Assembly: GCF_025200925.1 (NCBI RefSeq) | Contig: NZ_CP104174.1 | Coordinates: forward strand, 3,844,001-3,908,000 | Origin: Bradyrhizobium sp. CB1015 | Lineage (GTDB): Bacteria; Pseudomonadota; Alphaproteobacteria; Rhizobiales; Xanthobacteraceae | Length of the DNA stretch: 64,000 nucleotides | Reading direction: 5' to 3' | In this document: positions 1-9,303 of the stretch, in pieces | How positions within the stretch are numbered: the first letter of the stretch is position 1 | Layout: each line of letters opens with the position of its first letter | Program-made: the position numbers and the translations under genes | The notes under the pieces: generated by a model | Told to the model about the DNA's origin: nothing | What the model saw: only the letters and a program-made list of their open reading frames with translations | Databases searched by the model: none

Positions 1-1003
1 TGACCGTGTTTCCGGTTCCGGTGTCGTTGATATAGTAGCGCTTCTTGTGCGGCAGCAGGCGGTAATAGCTGGCATTGTCGATGCCCTTGAACGACAGGGT
101 CGGGCCGAGCTCGTTGCCTTCGGCGGTGTGATTGTAGACGACGTCGAGAATGATCTCGATGCCATGGGCATGAAACTGGTTGACCATGGCCTTGAACTCG
201 TTCGCGAACGGCGTCTTCAGGTAGCGCGGCTCCGGGGCGAAGAAGGCAATGGAATTGTAGCCCCAGTAATTGCGCAGGCCTTTCTCGATCAGATAGCTGT
301 CGTCGACGAAGGCATGGATCGGCAGCAGCTCGGCGCTGGTGATGCCGAGCGAGCGCAAGTAAGCCGGGATTTCCGAATGTGTGAGGCCCGAGAATGTGCC
401 GCGGTCGGCTTCCGGCACCAGCGGATGCAGCTGGGTAAAGCCCTTGACGTGCATCTCGTAGAAGATCGTGCGTTCCCACGGCACTTCCGGCTTCCGCGCC
501 ATGCCCCAGGTAAAGGCGGGATCGATGACGCGGCATTTTTGCATCAAGGGCGCGCTGTCGCGTTCGTCGTAGGAGAGGTCCTTGTCGGCGTGATCGAGCT
601 GGTAGCCGAACAGCTCCGGTCCCCAGCGGAGCTGGCCGACCAGCTGCCTGGCGTAGGGATCGAGCACGAGCTTGTTGGGATTGAAGCGGTGGCCGGCGTC
701 GGGTTCATAAGGGCCGTGGACGCGATAGCCGTAGACGGTGCCGGGGCGGGCGGAGGGCAGATAGCCGTGCCACACCTCGTCGGTATATTCGGGCAGCTCG
801 ATGCGCTCGAGCTCGGTTTCGCCGGTATCGTCGAACAGGCAGAGCTCGACCTTGGTGGCATGGGCGGAGAACAGCGCGAAATTGACGCCGAGGCCATCCC
901 AGGTGGCGCCGAGCGGGAAGGGTCTGCCTTCGGTGATCCGGGTGCGGCGCAGGCGCGAGGCCGTCCGCGACAGGGCGTCGTCTGAATGTGCTGGCTGGTC
1001 CAT
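1..1003 (-). CDS. glgX: Glycogen debranching enzyme GlgX (partial, C-terminus outside window)
   Basis: GlgX is a GH13 isoamylase-type enzyme that cleaves alpha-1,6 branches of glycogen limit dextrins in the cytoplasm. Reading leftward from ATG at 1003, the frame is open to the window edge (334 codons; the family is about 700 residues). An N-terminal CBM48-like domain is seen (GATWDGLGVNFALFS, near residues 32-46), followed by the start of the GH13 barrel with NYWGYN and the first conserved region DVVYNHT near residue 290. The catalytic Asp, Glu and Asp lie beyond the window. A DUF3606 gene ends 20 bases upstream on the same strand and treZ is divergent, so this is a glycogen/trehalose locus. 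The long plus-strand frame opposite is a GC-rich shadow. Confidence 0.93.
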   Translation of the reverse strand, partial: MDQPAHSDDALSRTASRLRRTRITEGRPFPLGATWDGLGVNFALFSAHATKVELCLFDDTGETELERIELPEYTDEVWHGYLPSARPGTVYGYRVHGPYEPDAGHRFNPNKLVLDPYARQLVGQLRWGPELFGYQLDHADKDLSYDERDSAPLMQKCRVIDPAFTWGMARKPEVPWERTIFYEMHVKGFTQLHPLVPEADRGTFSGLTHSEIPAYLRSLGITSAELLPIHAFVDDSYLIEKGLRNYWGYNSIAFFAPEPRYLKTPFANEFKAMVNQFHAHGIEIILDVVYNHTAEGNELGPTLSFKGIDNASYYRLLPHKKRYYINDTGTGNTV

Positions 1004-1023
1004 CTCCGCCCCCGAATTGCCTG

Positions 1024-1257
1024 TCAGGATATCGGCGCAGTCGCGGCAATGGGCTCTACGCCGGCCGGCTTGGACGGCGCGTTGGCTTTCTGCAGAGCCG
1101 CCTCCTTGCTGATGGCCGGAATGGAGTTGCCGATGCGCCCGACGATCGCGATCAGCTCGGCGTCCGACAGTCCGAGCCGTTTCTTGACGAGGCGCACCTG
1201 GATGCGGTCGGTCAGGTCGAGCTTGTTACGGATCGGTTGCGGCTTCGGGCGGCGCAT
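1024..1257 (-). CDS. DUF3606 domain protein
   Basis: A 77-residue basic protein. Residues 10-50 (RNKLDLTDRIQVRLVKKRLG, then SDAELIAIVGRIGNS) fit the DUF3606 pattern, a short helical domain of unknown function common in rhizobia. The ATG at 1257 is chosen because AGGAG lies about 6 bases upstream; an open frame continues further up without a ribosome site. It ends 20 bases before glgX and is probably cotranscribed with it. No catalytic residues are visible. The function is unknown; a small stress or DNA-associated protein is only a guess. Confidence 0.75.
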   Translation of the reverse strand: MRRPKPQPIRNKLDLTDRIQVRLVKKRLGLSDAELIAIVGRIGNSIPAISKEAALQKANAPSKPAGVEPIAATAPIS

Positions 1258-1411
1258 GGCGACAGCTCCTGTCTGGAACGGTAACAGTCGCGCTGCTGAT
1301 TCCGTTCCCCTCGCGCTGCAAATGTCCGGCCTCGGGCCGTGGAGGAACGAACGCACACGGCTCCGCTTTGTCGCCCCGACGCGCGCAATCTTGAAGCGTG
1401 CCGAGGCGGGC

Positions 1412-3262
1412 ATGCGGGGAAAGGCGACGGGCTTGAATCAAAGACTGGGAAAGGCCGAGCAAAGTCGGCGCCATGGTCCCCAGATCGTCGATCATGGGGT
1501 CTCGTTCAACTTGTGGGCGCCGACGGCGCGGTCGGTCGAGCTGCTCGAAAGCGGCCAGCCGCCACGCAGGATGCCGCGCGATGCGGACGGCTGGTGTCAG
1601 CTGCTCAGCCGGACCGCGCGCGCCGGCACGCGCTATCAGTTCAGGATCAACGACGATCTCGTCGTGCCCGATCCCGCCTCGTGCTTCCAGCCGGACGACG
1701 TCGGCGCGCCGAGCGAGGTGGTCGATACGGCCGCGTTGAGGGACCCGGTGCTCTATCCGGGCCGTCCCTGGGCGGAAGCCGTGATCTATGAGCTGCATGT
1801 CGGCACGTTCAGCGAGGAGGGGACCTATGCCGGCGTCGAGAAGAAGTTGCCCTATCTTCGCGATCTCGGGGTCACAGCCATCGAGCTGATGCCGCTCAAC
1901 GACGTCCCCGGCCGGCACAATTGGGGCTATGACGGCGTGCTCCTGAACGCGCCGAATGCCCGCTACGGCCGGCCGGAGGATCTCAAGCGGCTGCTGCGCG
2001 CCGCGCATGCCCTCGACATCATGGTCTATCTCGACGTCGTCTATAACCATTTCGGGCCGCAGCTGAACTATCTGCATCTCTATGCGGAGAACTTCTTCAG
2101 CCCGCGCCACGCCACGGGGTGGGGGCCCGCTGTCAACCTGGAAGGAACCGACGGCGAATTCGTGCGCGGGTTTCTGATCGAGAATGCCCTGATGTGGCTG
2201 CGCGACTATGGGGTCGACGGCCTGCGGTTCGACGCCGTTCATGCGCTGAAGGACGATTCGAAGCGTCATTTCCTGGTCGAGCTCGCCGAGGCCCTGCGCA
2301 GTCAGCTGGCGGGTCGGCGCGTCCATCTGATGCTGGAGAACGAGGCCAATCAGGCGCACCTGCTCGCGCGTTCGCAGGGACGAGCGACGTACTACGACGC
2401 GCAATGGGGCGACGATTTCCACAACGCGCTCCACGTCCTGCTCACGGGCGAGGACGAAGGTTATTACCGGGCGTTTGCAGACAAGCCGCTCGAACATCTC
2501 GCGCGATCCCTGACCGAGGGCTTTGCCTATCAGGGCGAGGTGTTTCCCCTGCACGAGGCGCCGCGCGGCGAGCCGAGTGCTCATCTGCCGCCGGAAGCGA
2601 CCATCTTCTTCGCCCAGAACCACGACCAGGTCGGCAACCGCGCCTTTGGGGAACGGCTGTCGCGGCTGGTCGGCCCGGACAAGCTGGAGCTGGCCCTCGC
2701 ACTGGTTCTGCTCAGCCCGCATATTCCGATCCTGTTCATGGGCGAGGAAGCGGCCGCCGAAACGCCCTTCCTGTTCTTCGCCGACTGGACGGGCGAAGCT
2801 GCCGAACTGACACGGGAGGGGCGCCGCAAGGAGTTTTCGCACTTCAAGGCGTTCGCGACGCCCGAAACGCGCGCCGTGATCCCCGACCCGTGCGACGAAA
2901 GAACCTTCCTCGCCTCCAAGCTGGACTGGACCAGCATCGACCAGTCGCCTTCCGGCACAAGGTTCCGGGCGCTGACGGCGCACTTATTGACGATCCGGCA
3001 CGAGAAGATCGTGCCGCTGATCAAACGTGGGTTCGTTTCGGCGCAGCGACAGCTACTGGGCACCGATCCCCGCATGGGCGGCGTGGATGTGCGCTGGCAG
3101 ACGGAGCAGGGCGACGTTCTGCAGATCGTCGCCAATTTCGCCGATCACGAACTCCCGATGCCCTCGCTGGTCGATGGCGAGAGCCTGTGGCGAATGCACC
3201 CTCATGTCGCCGGAGGACTTGGGCCCGGCGACATCATCGTGAGGCTTGGCCGCAACCGCTGA
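1412..3262 (+). CDS. treZ: Malto-oligosyltrehalose trehalohydrolase TreZ
   Basis: TreZ releases trehalose from maltooligosyl-trehalose made by TreY, the second step of the TreYZ route. The 616-residue protein has an N-terminal CBM48-like domain (VSFNLWAPTARSVELL) and a GH13 barrel. Region I is DVVYNHFGP near 207-215. The nucleophile is Asp274 in GLRFDAVH, the acid/base is Glu309 in LMLENEAN, and the third acid is Asp405 in NHDQVGNR. ELHVGTFSEEGTY is the usual TreZ segment after the CBM. The ATG at 1412 follows GAGG at a suitable distance; the frame is open further upstream, but that part overlaps the divergent DUF3606 gene and has no family similarity. treY is not in the window. Confidence 0.93.
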   Translation: MRGKATGLNQRLGKAEQSRRHGPQIVDHGVSFNLWAPTARSVELLESGQPPRRMPRDADGWCQLLSRTARAGTRYQFRINDDLVVPDPASCFQPDDVGAPSEVVDTAALRDPVLYPGRPWAEAVIYELHVGTFSEEGTYAGVEKKLPYLRDLGVTAIELMPLNDVPGRHNWGYDGVLLNAPNARYGRPEDLKRLLRAAHALDIMVYLDVVYNHFGPQLNYLHLYAENFFSPRHATGWGPAVNLEGTDGEFVRGFLIENALMWLRDYGVDGLRFDAVHALKDDSKRHFLVELAEALRSQLAGRRVHLMLENEANQAHLLARSQGRATYYDAQWGDDFHNALHVLLTGEDEGYYRAFADKPLEHLARSLTEGFAYQGEVFPLHEAPRGEPSAHLPPEATIFFAQNHDQVGNRAFGERLSRLVGPDKLELALALVLLSPHIPILFMGEEAAAETPFLFFADWTGEAAELTREGRRKEFSHFKAFATPETRAVIPDPCDERTFLASKLDWTSIDQSPSGTRFRALTAHLLTIRHEKIVPLIKRGFVSAQRQLLGTDPRMGGVDVRWQTEQGDVLQIVANFADHELPMPSLVDGESLWRMHPHVAGGLGPGDIIVRLGRNR

Positions 3263-3282
3263 CGAGAGACGAGGTCCGTGGG

Positions 3283-4701
3283 CTACCCGCCGGCACGGCT
3301 CGCGACCGCCGGCGTGGGTGAGGTCGCGAACTTGCCGAGCCCGAGGTAGACGAGGCCCGCCACGCCGATCCCGAACAACCAGCTCAGATCGGCACCGCCG
3401 AGCAGATTGATCGAGATCGGTCCCTGCAGTGCGCCGACGAGACCGTCCTCCACCAGCCAGCCGGCAACGAGGCCGGCGAAGAACGCGATCATGCCGGCCC
3501 AGTTGATGTCGCCATAGGCGCTGCTCTCCGGCGAGCGATAGAGCTCGGCCACCTCGATCGTGCCCTTGCGCTTGATGAAGAAGTCGGCGAGCACCACGCC
3601 GGCCCACGGGCTCATCCACAACAGCAGGCTGATCATCCAATTGTCGAACGCCTTCGCAAACGACGGCGCGAAGATGAAGTAGAGGGTGACCAGATAGCCG
3701 GCGACGCCGACGATGATTGTGAGCCAGAAGCGCGAGAGTTTCAGCCCCGCGCTCAGCGCCGCCAAGGTCGCCGAATAGACGTTGAGGATGTTGGTGGCGA
3801 TCGGGCCGTGCAGCACCATCAAGAGCACGAGGATGCTGACCGGGCCGCCGAACACCGCGCTCACCATCTTGGCAGGATCGGTGTCCAGCGTCGTCGAGGC
3901 GATGGTCGCGCCGAGGATGCCGAGCCAGACCGTCGGCACGAACATGCCGACATAGCTGTACCAGAACACGGCTTTCGACGGCGTCGAGCGCGGCACGAAG
4001 CGCGAATAGTCGGAGGCCCAGGTGACCCAGGAAATCCCCCAGCCGACGCCGATCGCGGTCATCAGCAGCGTCAGCATCGCCAGATGCGCGCCGGGCGGCA
4101 GCGAGGTGGTCAGGCTCCAGTTGACGACGCCGGGCCGCGTCCAGGCCAGCACGCTCATCAGCACCATGATGGCGATGGTCGGCGGCACCGTGTATTTCTC
4201 GAAGGTGCGGATGGCGTAGAAGCCGTAGACGCCGATCAGCACCTGCACCGCCATCACCAGCGTGATGACGATCATCTCGACCAGCCAGGTGTCGGGCACG
4301 CCGAACTGGCCGAGGATGCCCATTGACACCTTGACCGGGAAGTAGGTGTTCACGCCGATCCAGCCCAGCGTCATCAGGAACATCAGGATGCTCGGCAGGT
4401 AGGCGCCGCGGACTCCGAAGGCGGACCGGCTCAGTACCATCTGGTTGACGCCGGTCTTGTGCCCCATCACCGTGAAGGTCGCGAAGATCGCGCAGCCCAC
4501 GATGTTGCCGAGCACGATGACCGCGATCGTCTCCATCAGGCCGAGCTTGAGGATGATGCCGAGCGCGCCGAGCGCCCAGTTCACCGGCGCGATGTTGGCG
4601 CCGGCCCAGATCCACATCTGCTGCGGCCCGGTGGAGTCCCGGTCCGCATCGGGAATTGGCTCGATGCTGTGAATATCAGCGCGAAGTTCGGTATCCGTCA
4701 T
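3283..4701 (-). CDS. NCS1-family cytosine/purine/hydantoin-type permease
   Basis: A 472-residue inner-membrane symporter with about twelve hydrophobic segments. The NCS1 family imports nucleobases, allantoin or hydantoins with Na+ or H+. The N-terminal GPQQMWIWAGANIAPVNWAL segment and the loop SWVTWASDYSRFVP are typical, and FIKRKG sits before the last helices. The ATG at 4701 is preferred because GGGGGA lies about 5 bases upstream; an in-frame ATG at 4713 is possible. A palindrome shared with the marR/hydrolase intergenic region lies 13 bases upstream of the start, so the local MarR protein probably controls it. The neighbouring metallohydrolase suggests that a cyclic amide or pyrimidine-like compound is carried. 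The substrate is an inference. Confidence 0.88.
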   Translation of the reverse strand: MTDTELRADIHSIEPIPDADRDSTGPQQMWIWAGANIAPVNWALGALGIILKLGLMETIAVIVLGNIVGCAIFATFTVMGHKTGVNQMVLSRSAFGVRGAYLPSILMFLMTLGWIGVNTYFPVKVSMGILGQFGVPDTWLVEMIVITLVMAVQVLIGVYGFYAIRTFEKYTVPPTIAIMVLMSVLAWTRPGVVNWSLTTSLPPGAHLAMLTLLMTAIGVGWGISWVTWASDYSRFVPRSTPSKAVFWYSYVGMFVPTVWLGILGATIASTTLDTDPAKMVSAVFGGPVSILVLLMVLHGPIATNILNVYSATLAALSAGLKLSRFWLTIIVGVAGYLVTLYFIFAPSFAKAFDNWMISLLLWMSPWAGVVLADFFIKRKGTIEVAELYRSPESSAYGDINWAGMIAFFAGLVAGWLVEDGLVGALQGPISINLLGGADLSWLFGIGVAGLVYLGLGKFATSPTPAVASRAGG

Positions 4702-4713
4702 GAGATCCCCCAA

Positions 4714-4732
4714 TACGAAGCACGCTTCGCAT
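4714..4732. promoter_or_regulatory. Putative MarR operator upstream of the NCS1 permease
   Basis: The plus strand reads TACGAAGCACGCTTCGCAT, an inverted repeat with arms CGAAGC and GCTTCG. Its reverse complement, ATGCGAAGCGTGCTTCGTA, differs by one central base from the site at 5557-5575. It sits directly upstream of the permease ribosome site, where bound repressor would block transcription or its start. Confidence 0.7.
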
Positions 4733-4966
4733 CATTGCAGCATAAATCGTGCCATGGGTTGCGGCGCTGCCGGGCAGGGCGCGTTCGGATGCCGGATGCA
4801 GCGAGGCTCGCCTCGAATGCGACTGCGTTTTCAAGCGCGGCCTTGCTGACGCGCCGGCGTGCCGCCGCACACCGGACCTGCCCCCTGATAGTGGCGATCG
4901 ATGCACCGCCGGGCAGCGGTACGATGATAAATTGAGCAGCCCAACTCAAAAGCGCAGCACGCGCCT

Positions 4967-5476
4967 CTAATCGAATAGGGCAGCGGCGCTGTCGCGACTG
5001 GGATTGCCGGCGACGATGCGCTGCATCATCTCGATGAAGAGCGCCTGTTCGCGCTGGCTCAAATCGCCGAGCGTTGCGCGATGCGCCCGCCGTGCTGCGC
5101 CCTCGATTCTAACCAGCAGCGCGGCGCCGGCGGGCGTCAGGCGGCACAATCGCGCGCGCCGATCGTCCTTGTTCACCGCACGCTCGACCAGGTTCCGCGC
5201 GGCGAGCCGCTTCAATGCGCCGGTGGTCGTGGTGCGATCGAGCGCGATATCGGCCGCCAAAGTGGTCTGATCGGCGGTTTCGCGCACCGCCAGCGCCGAG
5301 AGCAGGCTGTATTGCAGCGGCGTGACCTCGAATTCGCCGCAGGCTTCCTGAAACAGCGCGACGTGAATCTGGTGCAGCCGGCGGATCAGATAGCCGGGCC
5401 GTTCCGACAATGGCCAGGGGCGGTGCTTGCCCCCGCTGCGACTTTTCCTGGCTTGCCGCAATGCACGCTCTCCCAA
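4967..5476 (-). CDS. MarR-family transcriptional regulator
   Basis: A 169-residue winged-helix regulator. The recognition helix region is TLAADIALDRTTTTGALKRL and the wing carries DDRRARLCRLTPAG, matching the MarR DxRxxxxxLT pattern. Residues 1-25 are a basic extension before the first helix (GYLIRRLHQIHVALF). The start is taken at ATG 5476; an internal start is possible. It lies between the NCS1 permease (same strand, downstream) and the divergent amidohydrolase. Both the permease leader and the marR/hydrolase gap contain the same palindrome, so it probably represses both units and itself, and responds to the transported compound. The ligand is unknown. Confidence 0.88.
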   Translation of the reverse strand: MGERALRQARKSRSGGKHRPWPLSERPGYLIRRLHQIHVALFQEACGEFEVTPLQYSLLSALAVRETADQTTLAADIALDRTTTTGALKRLAARNLVERAVNKDDRRARLCRLTPAGAALLVRIEGAARRAHRATLGDLSQREQALFIEMMQRIVAGNPSRDSAAALFD

Positions 5477-5535
5477 CCCCAGACCCCTTCGCGCTTAGCT
5501 CGATTCGAACGCGCTCGCCACCACAGGATCATGGC

Positions 5536-5575
5536 ACGAAGCTTGCTTTTATCCAAATGCGAAGCATGCTTCGTA
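5536..5575. promoter_or_regulatory. Putative MarR operator (one full and one degenerate palindrome)
   Basis: The full site ATGCGAAGCATGCTTCGTA at 5557-5575 is a perfect inverted repeat over CGAAGCATGCTTCG. A weaker copy, ACGAAGCTTGCTTTT, lies at 5536-5550, about 22 bases centre to centre, or two helical turns. The site is 48 bases before the hydrolase ATG and about 80 before marR. It matches the palindrome at 4714-4732 in 18 of 19 positions when that one is reversed. Confidence 0.72.
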
Positions 5576-5622
5576 ATTCGAGAGCGGGGCAACCGCCTGC
5601 GCGAGAGCCTAAGGAGAGCGCC

Positions 5623-6900
5623 ATGTCCGTCACTGCCAGCTTCGATCTTTTGCTGCGAGGTGGCCGCGTGATCTGTCCGGCCTCCGGCGTCGATGGCCTC
5701 AAGGACGTCGCCATCCGCAATGGCAAGATCGCGGCGGTCGCATCCGACATTCTGCCGACCAGCGCGAAGGAGGTCGTCGATGTCAGCGGCAAGCTCGTGC
5801 TGCCCGGACTGATCGACACCCACGCCCATGTCTATCAATATGTCTCCGGCCGTTTCGGCATGAACCCCGACATGGTCGGCGTACAGTCCGGCGTGACGAC
5901 GCTGGTCGATCAGGGCGGTCCGTCCTGCATGACGCTGCCGGGCTTCCGCCATTTCATCGCGGAAGCTTCGGCCTCGCGCGTCTATGCGTTTATCTCCGCC
6001 TATCTCGTCGGCGGCCTCGAGGGCCATTTCTATCCGCAGCTCTACAGCCCTGACGGCGTCGACATCGATGCGACCGTCAAGGCGGCAACCGCCAATCTCG
6101 ATCTCGTGCGCGGCATCAAGGCTCACGCGGAAATCGGCGGCTTCGCGCGCTGGGGCATTCGCGTCATCGAGATGGCGGCCGAGATCGGCAAGCGCGCCGA
6201 CCTGCCGGTCTATGTGCATTTCGGCCAGCTCTGGGGCCTGCCGGAGAGCGGCGCCAATGGCGAGGACGCCGACACCATCCTCACCCGCGTGATCCCGCTC
6301 TTGCGCGAGGGCGACATCCTCGCTCATCCCTTCACGCGCCATCCCGGCGGCTTCGTCAATCGTGAGGGCGAGGTGCATCCGGTGATCCAGGCCGCGCTCG
6401 ACCGCGGCCTCAAGGTCGACGTCGGCCACGGCAGCCACTTCTCCTATCGGCTCGCGAAGAAGGCGATCGCCGCCGGCATCATTCCGACCACGCTCGGCGC
6501 CGACATCCACGGCTACAACACCCATGTGCCCGCGCCGGCCGGGACGCCCGACCAGCACGAGGACGACGAGAACCATCCCTTCGCCGGCCAGGCCAAGTTC
6601 AGCCTGGTCCAGGCGATGAGCTCGATGATGGCGCTCGGCCTGTCGCTGGAGCAGGTGGTGCCGATGGTCACCTCCAATCCCGCGAAAATGCTCGGCCGTA
6701 GCGAGGAGATCGGCGCGCTCAAGGTCGGCATGGATGCCGACGTCTCCGTGCTCACGGAACAGAATGGCCGCTTCGTGCTCAAGGACAACGAGAAGAACGA
6801 GGTGATTGCCGAGCGCCTGCTGCAGCCGGCCTTCTGCCTGCGCGCCGGCACCCGCTTCGACGCGGTCGCGCCGATTCTGCCGCAGGCCGTCGCGGCATAA
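5623..6900 (+). CDS. Amidohydrolase/deacetylase-family metallohydrolase
   Basis: A 425-residue member of the amidohydrolase superfamily, of the group often annotated amidohydrolase/deacetylase (dihydroorotase or hydantoinase relatives), cytoplasmic. The first metal motif is DTHAHVYQY near residue 60. GIKAHAEIG contains the likely metal-bridging Lys, then come HFGQL and the Asp-bearing TLGADIHGYN late in the barrel. A small composite-sandwich domain frames the barrel (LLLRGGRVICPASGVDGLKD at the N-terminus). The ATG at 5623 follows AAGGAG by 6 bases; upstream in-frame codons lie inside the operator region. It is followed within 30 bases by molybdenum hydroxylase set 1 and faces a MarR gene. 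It probably hydrolyses a cyclic amide or N-acyl compound brought in by the NCS1 permease. Confidence 0.85.
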   Translation: MSVTASFDLLLRGGRVICPASGVDGLKDVAIRNGKIAAVASDILPTSAKEVVDVSGKLVLPGLIDTHAHVYQYVSGRFGMNPDMVGVQSGVTTLVDQGGPSCMTLPGFRHFIAEASASRVYAFISAYLVGGLEGHFYPQLYSPDGVDIDATVKAATANLDLVRGIKAHAEIGGFARWGIRVIEMAAEIGKRADLPVYVHFGQLWGLPESGANGEDADTILTRVIPLLREGDILAHPFTRHPGGFVNREGEVHPVIQAALDRGLKVDVGHGSHFSYRLAKKAIAAGIIPTTLGADIHGYNTHVPAPAGTPDQHEDDENHPFAGQAKFSLVQAMSSMMALGLSLEQVVPMVTSNPAKMLGRSEEIGALKVGMDADVSVLTEQNGRFVLKDNEKNEVIAERLLQPAFCLRAGTRFDAVAPILPQAVAA

Positions 6901-6927
6901 GGCCGGGCGGTGAAGGAGAACGCCGAG

Positions 6928-9303
6928 TTGCGCAACGAGCGAGAATTTCGATCGGGTAAGACGGGGCAGGGCGTTGGCGCGCGGCTGCCGCGCAAGGAAG
7001 ACGATCGCCTGATGCGCGGCCGCGGCCAATACGTCGGCGACGTCAGGCTCGCCGGTCTTCAGGACGTTGCCTTCGTGCGCAGCCCGCTGGCGCATGCGCG
7101 CATCCGCGGCATCCACGTGCCCGAACGTTATCGCGGCAATGTCTTCACGTCGGCCGATCTCGTCGGCATCAAGCCGATCCGCGCGGTGTCGGGGCTGCCG
7201 GGCTTCAAGATCTCCGAGCAGCCGGTGCTGGCGACCGGCAAGGTGCGCCAGGTCGGCGAGCTCGTCGCGATGTGCCTCGCGCCGACGCGGGCCGAGGCCG
7301 AGGACATCGCGGCCTCCGTGACGCTCGATCTGGAGGAGCTGCCTGCGATCCATGACATGCTGAAGGCGCGCGAGCCCGGCTCGGCGCTGGTGCACGAGCA
7401 TTGGGGCGACAACGTCTTCCTGGAGACCAATTACGAGGTCGACATCTCCGCAGCGGTCGACGCGCCGATCAAGGTGACGCGCGAGATCTCGACGGCGCGG
7501 CAATGCATGTCGCCGCTGGAAGGCCGCGGCGTGGTCGCGACCTTCGACAGGAGGCTCGACCAGCTCACGCTGCATTCGGCGGCGCAGATGCCGCACATCA
7601 CCCGCAGCGGCCTTGCCGAGTGCCTCGGCATGGAGGAGGGGCAGATCCGCGTGATCTCGCCCGATGTCGGCGGCGGTTTCGGTCACAAGGGTATTTTGTT
7701 GCCCGAAGAGGTCTGCCTGTCCTGGCTGACCATGCGCTGCGGCCATCCGGTGCGCTGGCTCGAAGACCGCCGCGAGCACCTCGTCGCCAGCTCCAATTGC
7801 CGCGAGCACCATTACAGGATCACGGTCTACGCTGACCGCGACGGCACGCTGCGTGGAATCGACTGCGAGGCAACCGTCGATTCCGGCGCCTACTCGTCCT
7901 ATCCGTTCTCGGCCTGCTTGGAGGCCGCGCAGGTCGCCAGCATCCTGCCCGGCCCCTACAAGATGCCGGCCTATCGCTGCCGCACCTTCTCGGTCGCGAC
8001 CAACAAATGCCCGATCCTGCCCTATCGCGGCGTCGCGCGCACCGGCGTCTGCTTTGCGCTGGAATTGATGCTCGACCTCGTCGCGGCCGAAGCCGGGCTC
8101 GAGCCCGGCGAGGTGCGGCTGCGCAATCTGGTGCGCCCCGAGCAGATGCCGTTCGACAACATCACCAGGAAGCATTTCGACAGCGGCGATTATCCGGAAG
8201 CGATGCGCCGCGCGCTCGCCGCCATCGACGTCGACGCCATCCGCGCCAGGCAAAAGCACGGCGAGGCCGACGGCCGTCGCCTCGGCGTCGGCGTCTCCAT
8301 CTATTGCGAGCAGGCCGCACACGGCACCTCGGTCTATTCCGGCTGGGGTATCCCGATGGTACCGGGACATGAGCAGGCCTCGGCCCGGATGACGCCGGAC
8401 GGCGGCCTCGAACTCCGGGTCGGCGTGCATTCGCACGGGCAGGGCATGGAGACCACGCTCGCCCAGGTTGCGCATGAAATCCTCGGCGTGGATGTCGCAA
8501 ACATCCGCATCGTCCTCGGCGACACCGCGATGACGCCGTATTCGACCGGAACCTGGGGCTCGCGCTCGATGGTGATGGCGGGCGGTGCGGTCGCGACCGC
8601 CTGCCGCGAGCTAGGCGAACGTGCGCGCCGCATCGGCGCGAAACTCCTACAGCACGACCCGGCCGCCGTGGTGTTGCAGAATGGCGAGGTGCGCGGCGTC
8701 AACGGCAGCGTCAGCCTGAAGGCGATCGCCCACACCTGGTACCGCCGCCCGCAGGATTTGCCGCCAGACGTCGATCCCGGCGGACTCGAGGTGACGCAAG
8801 GCTACAAGCCCGTGCGCGACAGCGGCACCTTCAGCTACGCCGCGCATGCAGCCGTCGTCGCGGTCGATCCTGACGTCGGCGAGGTCAAGATCCTCGACTA
8901 CGTGATCGTCGAGGACGGCGGCGTGCTGGTCAATCCGCTCGTCGTCGACGGGCAGATCTATGGCGGCCTCGCGCAAGGCATCGGCACCGCGCTGTACGAG
9001 GAAATGCCGTTCGACGCTTCCGGCCAGCCGCTGGCGACGACGCTCGCGGATTACCTGCTGCCCGGCGCGACCGAGGTCCCGGCCGCGCGCCTCGACCACA
9101 TGGAGACGCCGTCGCCCTATACGCAATTCGGGGTCAAAGGCATCGGCGAGGGCGGAGCCATCGCACCGCCCGCCGCGATCGCCAATGCCGTCAACGACGC
9201 GCTGCGGCCGCTCGGCGTCGAGCTGATGCAGTCGCCGATCACGCCGCATCGCATCGTTGCGGCGGTGCTGGCCGCGCGTGCGGCTGAGAGGAGCGCGGCA
9301 TGA
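6928..9303 (+). CDS. Molybdenum hydroxylase large subunit (CoxL/XDH family), set 1
   Basis: Binds the molybdopterin cytosine dinucleotide cofactor and hydroxylates the substrate, with electrons passing to the 2Fe-2S and FAD subunits encoded next. The 791-residue protein shows VGARLPRKEDDRLMRGRGQY at the N-terminus, PDVGGGFGHKG in the cofactor domain and GIGEGGA with the conserved catalytic Glu (residue 741). The active-site loop is PYRGVAR (365-371), not the copper-CO-dehydrogenase form AYRCSFR, so it should not oxidise CO. I chose the TTG at 6928 because AAGGAG lies 9 bases upstream; GTG at 6910 is the alternative. It overlaps the FAD gene by ATGA. The substrate is unknown. Confidence 0.9.
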   Translation: MRNEREFRSGKTGQGVGARLPRKEDDRLMRGRGQYVGDVRLAGLQDVAFVRSPLAHARIRGIHVPERYRGNVFTSADLVGIKPIRAVSGLPGFKISEQPVLATGKVRQVGELVAMCLAPTRAEAEDIAASVTLDLEELPAIHDMLKAREPGSALVHEHWGDNVFLETNYEVDISAAVDAPIKVTREISTARQCMSPLEGRGVVATFDRRLDQLTLHSAAQMPHITRSGLAECLGMEEGQIRVISPDVGGGFGHKGILLPEEVCLSWLTMRCGHPVRWLEDRREHLVASSNCREHHYRITVYADRDGTLRGIDCEATVDSGAYSSYPFSACLEAAQVASILPGPYKMPAYRCRTFSVATNKCPILPYRGVARTGVCFALELMLDLVAAEAGLEPGEVRLRNLVRPEQMPFDNITRKHFDSGDYPEAMRRALAAIDVDAIRARQKHGEADGRRLGVGVSIYCEQAAHGTSVYSGWGIPMVPGHEQASARMTPDGGLELRVGVHSHGQGMETTLAQVAHEILGVDVANIRIVLGDTAMTPYSTGTWGSRSMVMAGGAVATACRELGERARRIGAKLLQHDPAAVVLQNGEVRGVNGSVSLKAIAHTWYRRPQDLPPDVDPGGLEVTQGYKPVRDSGTFSYAAHAAVVAVDPDVGEVKILDYVIVEDGGVLVNPLVVDGQIYGGLAQGIGTALYEEMPFDASGQPLATTLADYLLPGATEVPAARLDHMETPSPYTQFGVKGIGEGGAIAPPAAIANAVNDALRPLGVELMQSPITPHRIVAAVLAARAAERSAA

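Noticed and set aside
4733..4966. Small minus-strand frames between the NCS1 permease and marR
   Set aside because: No ribosome site and no family similarity; frames overlap one another in several registers.
5386..8475. Very long minus-strand open frame (about 1000 codons) opposite the amidohydrolase and large-subunit genes
   Set aside because: It is a GC-rich shadow: the plus-strand genes carry full family motifs and ribosome sites, and the minus-strand translation is Arg/Ala/Asp-rich with no domain.
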